Below are positions 1 to 6,455 of a stretch of 11,664 bases of DNA, piece after piece; the first letter of the stretch is position 1; every line of letters begins with the position of its first letter. Source of the stretch: Bacteroidales bacterium (GTDB taxonomy: Bacteria > Bacteroidota > Bacteroidia > Bacteroidales > ML635J-15). Both the position numbers and the translations under genes were made by a program. The notes beneath the pieces were generated by a model, which saw nothing but the letters and a program-made list of their open reading frames with translations, was not told where the DNA came from and searched no databases. The stretch is from assembly GCA_028697515.1 (NCBI GenBank), contig JAQVEY010000034.1, positions 1 through 11,664 on the forward strand. Direction: 5' to 3'.

Positions 1-11
1 TGAAAAGAAAA

Positions 12-755
12 ATGATAAGGATATCTTTAGTGTCATATTCTAATACTTTGCCGTTTAAAGCAGCCCTTGAATCATCTGAATTTATTAGAAAAAATGCGAT
101 ATTAAAAGAGAGTTATCCGGCGCTTTGCGCAAGTGACCTTAAAAATAATCTTGCAGATATTTCATTGGTTCCCGTGGGAGCTTTAAATATGTTAGACAAT
201 TACAATATTATTACCGACTTTTGTATTGCTGCCAATAGAAAAGTTGAATCTGTTTTGTTATTATCACAGAAACCGAAATCTGAAATTAAGTATGTTTTAC
301 TCGACTATCAATCAAAAACATCAGTTAAACTAATTAAAATTATTGCGAATAAATTTTGGAAATATAATTTTGAATTTATCGAAGCAAAACCGGGATTTGA
401 AAATAATATATCAAAAGACTGCGCAGCAGTAATAATTGGTGATAGGGCATTAGAGTTGCGAAATGCATTTCCTTATGTATATGACTTGGCTGAAGTTTGG
501 TATAATTACACAGGCTTGTCCTCAGTTTTTGCAGTTTGGGTTGCGAAGAATGGAATATGTCCTGAATTTATTTCAGAATTTAATAATGTGTTATCTTTAG
601 GCAATAGTAACAAAAAAGAAATTGCTGGTCAATTTGCTAGTAATTATATGGGATTTGATCTTGAAAACTATCTCGTAAATTGTATCGATTATTATTTCGA
701 TGAAGAAAAGAAAATTAGCATGAATAAATTTTTGCAATTAGCTCAAGAAATTTAA
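12..755 (+). CDS. mqnA: Chorismate dehydratase MqnA (menaquinone, futalosine pathway)
   Basis: Predicted cytoplasmic enzyme of the futalosine route to menaquinone. In this family MqnA dehydrates chorismate to 3-enolpyruvylbenzoate, which MqnB or a related enzyme then takes to futalosine. The 247-residue protein opens with the family hallmark VSYSNTLPF (residues 7-15), whose Asn11 lines up with the conserved active-site asparagine. The later segment DISLVPVGAL (about residues 49-58) matches the periplasmic-binding-protein-like fold, and a second lobe motif, YNYTGLSSVFAVWVAK, is also typical. There is no signal peptide, as expected for a cytosolic member of this fold. The length is slightly below the usual 260-290. 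The ATG at 12 is the natural start because the hallmark follows at once. Only 11 bases precede it, so promoter and operon partners cannot be judged. No other menaquinone genes are visible. The family call is strong; activity is inferred. Confidence 0.88.
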   Translation: MIRISLVSYSNTLPFKAALESSEFIRKNAILKESYPALCASDLKNNLADISLVPVGALNMLDNYNIITDFCIAANRKVESVLLLSQKPKSEIKYVLLDYQSKTSVKLIKIIANKFWKYNFEFIEAKPGFENNISKDCAAVIIGDRALELRNAFPYVYDLAEVWYNYTGLSSVFAVWVAKNGICPEFISEFNNVLSLGNSNKKEIAGQFASNYMGFDLENYLVNCIDYYFDEEKKISMNKFLQLAQEI

Positions 756-823
756 AATTATTGGTTTGAAATTTTTAGAATACTAAAAAAACACTATTTT
801 AGCAATCTTAAAATTTGAATTAG

Positions 824-2416
824 ATGAAAATATTTTTTTTAACACTGTTGTTCTTTTTTTCTGCTTTATTTCTTTTTTCACAGAATGAGTTGAATCCTTC
901 TGACTGGAAAATGACCCAAGCGAAGTTGCTTTATGAGGATAATAAATTTCAAGATGCTTTAGATATTTATTTAGAACTATATAAAGAATACCCTGTCGAT
1001 GCATTTCTTAACTACAGAATATCATTATGTTACTATAAGGTAGGTGAATATGACAATTCGGGAGCCTATTGCAAAATTGCATTAGATAATTGTAAAGATG
1101 CTAATATAGAGAAGGACATAGTTTATTTGAAAGCTTGTATATATCATAAACAAGAAAATTTTAGTGAAGCGAAAGAATATCTGAATAAGATATTGATGGG
1201 TACTTCATCAGTTGATAGTAATGATATAAAGATCTTCATGAAGCAAATAAATCTGGCAGAAGAACATTACAAATCTCCCGTTGATTGTAAATTGACAGCT
1301 ATCGATGTTGAGTCAGAAGTGAATTCTGAATTTAATGAAATATTTCCTGTGTGCTCGAGAAGAGAAAATAAACTATATTTTACTTCTGACAGGCAAATAT
1401 CAGATAATCAAGATAGGAATGCGATTACGAATAATTTTCCATTTTCTATTTTTGAATCAAAGATATCAAGTGCAAATAAACTAGAAATACCTGTTTTAGT
1501 TGATGAAACTTTTGCTTCAGGTAAAAATTATGTTTTAGGTTCTGTTTCGGCAGCAGACAAGTTATATTTTCTTTTTAAAGAAACTCCTGAAGAAAAAGAT
1601 GGCGGTGATTTGTATATTGATTCATTAGATACAGACGAAGATTTTACGGATCCTGTAAAAATAGAGAGCGAGTTAAATACTAAATTTCTTGAATATTCTC
1701 CTAGTTATGATTTTATCAATACTAGATTGTATTTTGTATCAAACCATAAAGATCTCAATAAAACGAAATCGAGCATTTTTGTTTCCGAACTATTTAAAAA
1801 CTATTTTCCTGAGCCAGACATAATAAAGAAGATTAGTTATGATACTGACCAATCTTTTGTTTATGTGCACCCGGGAGGCGACTTTATGGTATTTGCTATG
1901 GACGGTGAAAATTCGATGGGGGGCTACGATTTGTTTATTTGTTATAATGATACTGATAAATGGTCAGAGCCGATAAATATGGGTTATCCCATAAATACAA
2001 GTTCTGATGAAATGCAGTTCAGTTTGTCGTCTGATGGGAAGACAGCATACATTTCTTCAAATAGATTGGGCGGTTATGGTGGTTTTGATATTTACACTTT
2101 TGATTTTAATTCTGTTATCAATAAAGAATCAGAATATTGTCTTGAAGTAATGGCTATTTATGGTCAAATAACTGATGAATCAGGCGAGGCAATACAAACT
2201 GATATGATAATAACAGATGCTGCAAATTCCAAAATTGAGTATAAAGTGTCAAGCGATATAAATGGATATTATTCATTCGGACTTAAAAAAGAAAGTAAAT
2301 ATAATTTAGAAATAAAGAATAAAGCATACGAGGCATTTTCGGAGGAGATAGATTTGACACAAAACATATTGGGAAATTCGCATGAAAAAGATATTGAATT
2401 GGTAATTAAACAATGA
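824..2416 (+). CDS. Secreted TPR / PD40 beta-propeller / regulatory-like domain protein (PorE-like, no OmpA domain)
   Basis: A 530-residue exported protein of unknown exact role. Residues 1-20 form a signal peptide (Lys2, a Phe/Leu-rich core, then LFSQ) without a lipobox cysteine. Residues about 27-125 look like TPR repeats (YEDNKFQDALDIYLELYKEYP; a second repeat around 68-90). PD40/WD40-like blades follow near 171-190, 291-308, 342-373 and 395-428, with the typical LYFTSDR, GGYDLF and GGYGGFDIYTF signatures. Residues about 445-529 resemble a carboxypeptidase regulatory-like beta-sandwich (YGQITDESGEAI then DINGYYSF). This order matches the first three modules of PorE of the type IX secretion system and of many Bacteroidota OmpA-family proteins. 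The C-terminal OmpA peptidoglycan-binding domain is missing, and the next gene begins one base later, so no remnant is present. The gene may be co-transcribed with the following GNAT gene. The domain calls are good; a secretion-system role is only a guess. Confidence 0.8.
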   Translation: MKIFFLTLLFFFSALFLFSQNELNPSDWKMTQAKLLYEDNKFQDALDIYLELYKEYPVDAFLNYRISLCYYKVGEYDNSGAYCKIALDNCKDANIEKDIVYLKACIYHKQENFSEAKEYLNKILMGTSSVDSNDIKIFMKQINLAEEHYKSPVDCKLTAIDVESEVNSEFNEIFPVCSRRENKLYFTSDRQISDNQDRNAITNNFPFSIFESKISSANKLEIPVLVDETFASGKNYVLGSVSAADKLYFLFKETPEEKDGGDLYIDSLDTDEDFTDPVKIESELNTKFLEYSPSYDFINTRLYFVSNHKDLNKTKSSIFVSELFKNYFPEPDIIKKISYDTDQSFVYVHPGGDFMVFAMDGENSMGGYDLFICYNDTDKWSEPINMGYPINTSSDEMQFSLSSDGKTAYISSNRLGGYGGFDIYTFDFNSVINKESEYCLEVMAIYGQITDESGEAIQTDMIITDAANSKIEYKVSSDINGYYSFGLKKESKYNLEIKNKAYEAFSEEIDLTQNILGNSHEKDIELVIKQ

Positions 2417-2417
2417 A

Positions 2418-2840
2418 ATGGCTTATAAAGTAAGAAAGTTTATAACTGCGGATTATGATGCAGTACTAAATGTTTGGAAACAAACTGATATGGGTGGTGC
2501 TCATAGGGGTGATGATTTACAAGTGATTCAGAATACTTTGAAAGCTGGTGGTGAGTTATTTGTTTTAATTGATAAACAAACACAGAAAATAGTTGGTACA
2601 TCATGGATAACCAATGATAGCAGACGTTTATACCTTCATCACTTTGGTATTTTGCCTGAATATCAAAGTAAAGGGCTTGCAAATATTCTGATGGATGAGT
2701 CAATGAAGTATGCTCGCGATTTAAAATTGCAGATTAAACTGGAAGTTCACAAAAATAATGAAATAGCAAGAAATCTTTATATTAAATATGGTTTTAAATA
2801 TCTGGGTGATTATGAAGTTTTTATTGTAAGGGATATCTAA
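2418..2840 (+). CDS. GNAT family N-acetyltransferase
   Basis: A 140-residue single-domain cytoplasmic acetyltransferase of the Gcn5-related family, expected to move an acetyl group from acetyl-CoA to an amine; the substrate cannot be told. The acetyl-CoA-binding motif A is clear: FGILPEYQSKGLANILMDES (residues 76-95) with the Q-x-x-G-x-A loop at 83-88. The C-terminal strand-helix of motif B follows (KLEVHKNNEIARNLYIKYGF, residues 107-126), ending in the common Y-x-x-x-GF pattern with Tyr121 and Tyr124. The length is normal for the family. The ATG lies one base after the stop codon of the PD40 gene, suggesting translational coupling and a shared transcript, although the products have no obvious functional tie. 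A 69-base gap to the MATE gene holds no clear terminator. RimI-like and small-molecule substrates are equally possible. Confidence 0.85.
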   Translation: MAYKVRKFITADYDAVLNVWKQTDMGGAHRGDDLQVIQNTLKAGGELFVLIDKQTQKIVGTSWITNDSRRLYLHHFGILPEYQSKGLANILMDESMKYARDLKLQIKLEVHKNNEIARNLYIKYGFKYLGDYEVFIVRDI

Positions 2841-2909
2841 TAATAAATTGTTTTAAGAAAAAAGTCATTGTTCATATTTTACTGCATCTAATAAATAAAT
2901 AATAGTAAT

Positions 2910-4202
2910 TTGAACCATCATATTCTCAGGCTTGCAATTCCCAATGTAATAAGTAATATTACTATACCTATTGTAGGAATAATTGATATTGCTTTGGTTG
3001 GTAGATTAGGTTCTTCTGCATATATAGGGGGAGTTGGGTTTGGAACTATGGTATTTATATTAGTTTATACAGGCTTGGCATTTTTAAGAATGGGTACAAC
3101 AGGATTAACTGCTCAGGCTTATGGAGCTTCTGATTTTCGTGAATCGGCATCTGTTTTATTGCGTGCTTTATTTCTTTCTGTTTTGGCAGGGGTTATACTA
3201 ATTGCTTTGCAGGTGCCAATAGGTAAGTTGCTTATAACAAAACTCAATGGATCAGAAGAAGCCTTGGGGTATGCTTTGGAATATTTTAATACTAGAATTT
3301 ATGCTGCTCCCGCAACACTAGGAGTATTCGTATTTATTGGATGGTTTATCGGAATGCAAAATGCGAAAATTCCAATGATAATAACTTTTATTATCAGCAT
3401 TTCAAATGCAATATTAAGTAGTATTTTTATTTTGGTATATGATATGAAAATTAGTGGAGTAGCATTGGGTACAGTTATTTCACAATATATCGGTTTGATT
3501 TTTTGCCTGTTGTTTTATTTTAGAAAATTTAAACGTATCACATATTTCTTTAAGCTTAAATCCGTTTTGAATTTTATAGCTATTAAAAGATTTATGAGCG
3601 TAAGCCGTGATATATTTATAAGATCATTATTGTTAACAGGAAGTTTTTTCCTTTTTAATGCTGTTTCGGCATCTTTGGGAAACAATGTTCTTGCTATCAA
3701 TTCAGTTATGTTACAGTTTTTATGGTTTTTTGCTCACGTTATTGATGGGTTTTCTTATGCTGGAGGTACACTTGCTGGAAGATATAAGGGAGCAAAAAAC
3801 CAAATATTATTAAATACATCTGTAAAAAAGTCTTATTTATTTGCATTTTATATTTCGATAGGCTTCACTGTTTTATATATGTTGCTAACAAAACCCTTGT
3901 TTGGTATATTAACTGATAATACCGAGGTAATAAAAATGTCACAAAACTTTGCACCCTGGGTCTGGATATTGCCTTTGGTCAGTTTTACTGCATTTATTTA
4001 CGATGGAATATATATTGGTGTAACAGCAACTGCTACATTAAGAAATGTGATGATGGTCATAATATTATGTTTATTTATTCCATTGCTGTTTATTCTTAAG
4101 CATTATGGCGAAAATCATGGAATGTGGCTTGCCCTGATTGTTATGTTAATAGGGAGGGGGGTAGGACTTAAATTGTTTTTAAAGAAATCACTTAAGATTT
4201 AG
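2910..4202 (+). CDS. MATE family multidrug/sodium antiporter (DinF-like), TTG start
   Basis: A 430-residue polytopic inner-membrane transporter of the MATE family, which exports cationic drugs or metabolites in exchange for Na+ or H+. The protein is strongly hydrophobic throughout and fits about 12 membrane helices in two six-helix halves. The N-terminus, LRLAIPNVISNITIPIVGII (residues 6-25), followed by DIALVGRLG (26-34), is the classic first helix; Asp26 matches the ion-coupling aspartate of DinF-type members. The start is TTG at 2910. In-frame stops lie just upstream at 2889 and 2892, no ATG or GTG lies between, and the first internal ATG (residue 47) would delete helix 1. The last codons run convergently towards the lipoprotein gene, with 12 bases between them. 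Substrate is unknown. The family call is firm; the DinF versus NorM branch is less sure. Confidence 0.9.
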   Translation: MNHHILRLAIPNVISNITIPIVGIIDIALVGRLGSSAYIGGVGFGTMVFILVYTGLAFLRMGTTGLTAQAYGASDFRESASVLLRALFLSVLAGVILIALQVPIGKLLITKLNGSEEALGYALEYFNTRIYAAPATLGVFVFIGWFIGMQNAKIPMIITFIISISNAILSSIFILVYDMKISGVALGTVISQYIGLIFCLLFYFRKFKRITYFFKLKSVLNFIAIKRFMSVSRDIFIRSLLLTGSFFLFNAVSASLGNNVLAINSVMLQFLWFFAHVIDGFSYAGGTLAGRYKGAKNQILLNTSVKKSYLFAFYISIGFTVLYMLLTKPLFGILTDNTEVIKMSQNFAPWVWILPLVSFTAFIYDGIYIGVTATATLRNVMMVIILCLFIPLLFILKHYGENHGMWLALIVMLIGRGVGLKLFLKKSLKI

Positions 4203-4214
4203 AAAATATTCTTA

Positions 4215-4955
4215 TTAAGGGCAGCCTAGGTTTAAAAATGAATCGCCCCAATCTTGATCTCCATCCATAATTTCTGGGCAGTCTTCCGAAAATGAATAAA
4301 CTTTTCCGTATTTTATGTCTTCTATCATCAGTAAATGAGATGCATTAACTTCGCTATTGCCTAATGATAAATGAACTAGATGAATGACATTGCATAATAA
4401 CTTATTGGCAATCAAATATCCGCTTCCAACATTGTATAAATATGCATAGTTGCTTCTTCCTTCAAGTATGTAATCTCCTGTTGATGCATGACATCGGAAA
4501 AATAGGCTATCTCCTGCAAGTGTAAGATTTGAAGTCATTATTCCAGCCCAGTTTTGAATTGACAAATTATTAAAAAATAATGTGTCAAGAGTTTTTATAT
4601 CACAAGTTTCATAAATATTTATTTCTTTTATTGCGGGGCAGCTTATGATTATTTTAGGTTTAACTCTTTTTCTTAACCAGTCTGCGCCGTTGTTATCTTC
4701 TATAATCAATTCCCTGCCACTTATTTCGTGGCTGATGTATGGAATAAGATTTTTTCCACAAGTAATAGTTATTGCATAGGCTGTACTGTTTTCAAAAATA
4801 ACTTCAAAATCACTGCGAATGGTTACTTTATTGAAAATATCAAGGTCATATTTTTCAGTTTTTTCTTCTCCGGCAGACTTAAAGCATCTGTTCTGGTCTG
4901 TGTCACAAGAACTTAATATTAGTATTGTAAAAAAAAACAGAAAAAGAACCCTCAT
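4215..4955 (-). CDS. Cysteine-rich lipoprotein, DUF2807 / head-GIN-like beta-helix
   Basis: A 246-residue envelope lipoprotein of unknown function. The signal peptide ends in the lipobox LSSC (residues 14-17), so Cys17 should be lipidated. The mature part opens like DUF2807 (head-GIN) proteins: FNKVTIRSDFEVIF (41-54), then a strand-turn series with ISGRELIIEDNNG (78-90) and short beta-repeats to about residue 210, which suggests a right-handed beta-helix. The match is diverged and the usual glycine-rich C-terminus is replaced by an acidic stretch ending in GCP. Eight cysteines besides Cys17 occur (24, 66, 106, 118, 155, 188, 226, 245), unusual for this family as I know it. The gene stands alone, convergent with the MATE gene and divergent from mltG, with 48 bases to the latter's ATG. 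A minus-strand AATATTTG at 4973-4966 is a near match to a -7 box but very close to the start. The lipoprotein call is firm; the DUF2807 call is moderate. Confidence 0.68.
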   Translation of the reverse strand: MRVLFLFFFTILILSSCDTDQNRCFKSAGEEKTEKYDLDIFNKVTIRSDFEVIFENSTAYAITITCGKNLIPYISHEISGRELIIEDNNGADWLRKRVKPKIIISCPAIKEINIYETCDIKTLDTLFFNNLSIQNWAGIMTSNLTLAGDSLFFRCHASTGDYILEGRSNYAYLYNVGSGYLIANKLLCNVIHLVHLSLGNSEVNASHLLMIEDIKYGKVYSFSEDCPEIMDGDQDWGDSFLNLGCP

Positions 4956-4966
4956 ATCATTAAAAC

Positions 4967-5000
4967 AAATATTTTTGCTAAGATAATATTAATATTTTTG
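4967..5000 (+). promoter_or_regulatory. Tandem -7-like elements (TATTTTTG twice) upstream of mltG
   Basis: The octamer TATTTTTG, an exact fit to the Bacteroidota -7 consensus TAnnTTTG, occurs at 4970-4977 and again at 4993-5000 as part of a 10-base direct repeat (AATATTTTTG) with a 23-base period. Use of the first would give a leader of about 20 bases before the ATG at 5004. Use of the second would start transcription at or past the ATG. No TTTG -33 element stands at the right spacing, so the first copy is the likelier promoter but remains unproven. Confidence 0.4.
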
Positions 5001-5003
5001 TTG

Positions 5004-6047
5004 ATGTCGAAAAAGAAAAAAGTATTCCTAATAATTTTGATAATTATTGTCGTAATTTCTATAGTTGGTTTTGTTTTTGGAAATAAATATTACGGATACA
5101 TTTTCAGGTCTAATGTTAAGTTGGAAACTAGTCCAGCATATTTGTATATCCCAAATGGTTCGGATTATGAGGATGTTTTGAGAATTCTTGATAGTACGGG
5201 TTATGTTGTTGATATTGAATCGTTTAAATTTGTTGCTGAACGCAAGAATTATCAGTCGAAGGTTCTCGCTGGGCGATATGAAATTTTTGACGGAATGTCA
5301 AATAATGAGTTAGTAAATTTGTTAAGGAGTGGAAAGCAGTCACCAGTTAAGTTGACATTTATTTCTGTAAGAAGTTTAGATATTTTGGCAGGTAAGGTTT
5401 CTGTTTTTATTGAAGCAGATTCTGTTGAAATAGTAGAGTTGTTACACAACCCTGCAACAATAGAAAAATATGGATTCAGTAGTCAAACATTTATGGCTAT
5501 GTTTATTCCTAACACTTATGAGTTTTATTGGAATACTTCAGCAGAAAAATTTGTTGAACGAATGGCAGAAGAATTTAAAAAGTTTTGGACGGATGAACGT
5601 TTAGAAAAAGCCTCAAATATTGGTATAACACAAACCGAAGTAAGTATTCTTGCATCAATTATTGAGCAGGAAACACAAAAGAATGATGAAAAACCAAGAT
5701 TAGCAGGTGTTTATATTAATCGTTTGAATAAGGGAATGTTGTTGCAGGCTTGTCCTACAGTAATTTATGCCATGGGTGACTTTTCGATACAGAGAGTCCT
5801 TAATAGACATTTAACATACGATTCCCCTTATAATACATATATTCATCAAGGTTTGCCTCCAGGTCCAATCTGTATTCCATCTGTTTCATCGATTGATGCT
5901 GTTTTAAATTACGAAAAACATAATTATATGTTCTTTTGTGCAAAAGATGATTTTTCGGGTTATCATGTTTTTTCTGTAACCAATGCACAACATGAAGCAA
6001 ATTCGAGGAAGTATCATCAGGCTTTACAAAAAGCAGGTATAAGATAA
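5004..6047 (+). CDS. mltG: Endolytic murein transglycosylase MltG (YceG-like)
   Basis: An inner-membrane lytic transglycosylase that cuts nascent peptidoglycan strands and is thought to set glycan chain release near the synthesis machinery. Numbering from the ATG at 5004 gives 347 residues, a normal length. MSKKKK is followed by one membrane helix (about 7-26), placing the rest in the periplasm. A LysM-like region (about 45-115, with the RYEIFDGMSNNELVNLLRSG signature) precedes the catalytic domain. The catalytic glutamate is Glu221 in LASIIEQET, followed by GVYINRLNKGMLLQ, PTVIYAMG, YDSPYNTY and GLPPGPICIPS, all hallmark motifs. One oddity: the LQxDPTV motif reads LQACPTV, with Cys250 where Asp is usual. 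The frame also extends to TTG codons at 4998 and 5001, but the ATG gives the usual basic N-terminus. It is likely a single-gene transcript ending at the hairpin just after the stop. Confidence 0.93.
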   Translation: MSKKKKVFLIILIIIVVISIVGFVFGNKYYGYIFRSNVKLETSPAYLYIPNGSDYEDVLRILDSTGYVVDIESFKFVAERKNYQSKVLAGRYEIFDGMSNNELVNLLRSGKQSPVKLTFISVRSLDILAGKVSVFIEADSVEIVELLHNPATIEKYGFSSQTFMAMFIPNTYEFYWNTSAEKFVERMAEEFKKFWTDERLEKASNIGITQTEVSILASIIEQETQKNDEKPRLAGVYINRLNKGMLLQACPTVIYAMGDFSIQRVLNRHLTYDSPYNTYIHQGLPPGPICIPSVSSIDAVLNYEKHNYMFFCAKDDFSGYHVFSVTNAQHEANSRKYHQALQKAGIR

Positions 6048-6073
6048 AAAAATCCCGCCGAAGCAGGATTTTT
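6048..6073. terminator. Bidirectional Rho-independent terminator
   Basis: An inverted repeat begins directly after the mltG stop. AAAAATCC (6048-6055) pairs with GGATTTTT (6066-6073), and the stem continues through a C/A mismatch to GC/GC closing a CGAA tetraloop (6059-6062). A-tracts and T-tracts flank both sides, so it can end mltG on the plus strand and the ppdK-DUF3127 transcript on the minus strand, whose last stop lies at 6080. Confidence 0.82.
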
Positions 6074-6079
6074 ATAATG

Positions 6080-6445
6080 TTAGAAAGGAAGGTCATCACC
6101 TGGATCATCCTCTAAATCGAAAGGAATATCTTTTTCTGAAACAGGAGGCAATTCATTGATAATATTTGAGCTACCACCAGATGAGTTTAGTTCAATTTTC
6201 CAGCACTTTAGATCATTATACCAATTATTATTATACTCGCGGCTTTCAACATCAAAGTAAACTTTGATAATGTCCGATTCAGTAAAAGAATTTAGTTCAA
6301 CTTTGTCGCCCCATGTTGTGAAACACACCTTTTTAGGATAATCAGCCTGAGTTTCAATAACGAAACTTTGTTTTTTCCAAGGACCGTTTTTACCTTCTCC
6401 GGTAACAGGAGCAAGTTTCTGAATAAGTTTACCTATAATTTCCAT
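6080..6445 (-). CDS. DUF3127 protein with SSB-like acidic C-terminal tip
   Basis: A 121-residue cytoplasmic protein of the DUF3127 family, common in Bacteroidota and without an assigned function. The start MEIIGK at 6445 is chosen because family members begin this way, followed by the signature EGKNGPWKKQSFVIET (17-32) and YPKKVCFTTWGDK (36-48). The frame stays open upstream to 6529, but that would add 28 residues unlike the family and overlap ppdK. The beta-rich body (1-86) is compatible with an OB fold. A Ser/Gly-rich linker leads to an acidic tail containing KDIPF (105-109) and ending in DDPGDDLPF (113-121), very like the protein-docking tip of bacterial SSB (DDDIPF in E. coli). This suggests a nucleic-acid-linked role, which is inference. 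It follows ppdK by 10 nt on the same strand and probably shares its transcript. Confidence 0.85.
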   Translation of the reverse strand: MEIIGKLIQKLAPVTGEGKNGPWKKQSFVIETQADYPKKVCFTTWGDKVELNSFTESDIIKVYFDVESREYNNNWYNDLKCWKIELNSSGGSSNIINELPPVSEKDIPFDLEDDPGDDLPF

Positions 6446-6455
6446 AGAAATAAAT

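Noticed and set aside
809..817. Promoter-like TAAAATTTG before the PD40 gene
   Set aside because: It has one base too many for TAnnTTTG and no TTTG at the -33 distance.
783..1004. Minus-strand small frame over the start of the PD40 protein gene
   Set aside because: It is the complement of the signal peptide and TPR coding region and has no features of its own.
2440..2703. Minus-strand frame inside the GNAT gene, rich in His and Tyr
   Set aside because: The composition is the mirror of the GNAT codons; no signal for translation or known domain.
4191..4220. Possible hairpin between the MATE and lipoprotein stop codons
   Set aside because: The pairing CTTAAGA with TCTTATTAAG needs a bulge and is all A/T-rich without a clear T-run, so it is too weak to call a terminator.
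4998..5003. Alternative TTG starts for mltG
   Set aside because: They add only two residues ahead of an ATG that gives the usual MSKKKK basic start, and they overlap a promoter-like element.
5800..6108. 102-codon minus-strand open frame across the mltG end
   Set aside because: It is antisense to conserved MltG motifs and runs through the terminator hairpin, with no family resemblance.
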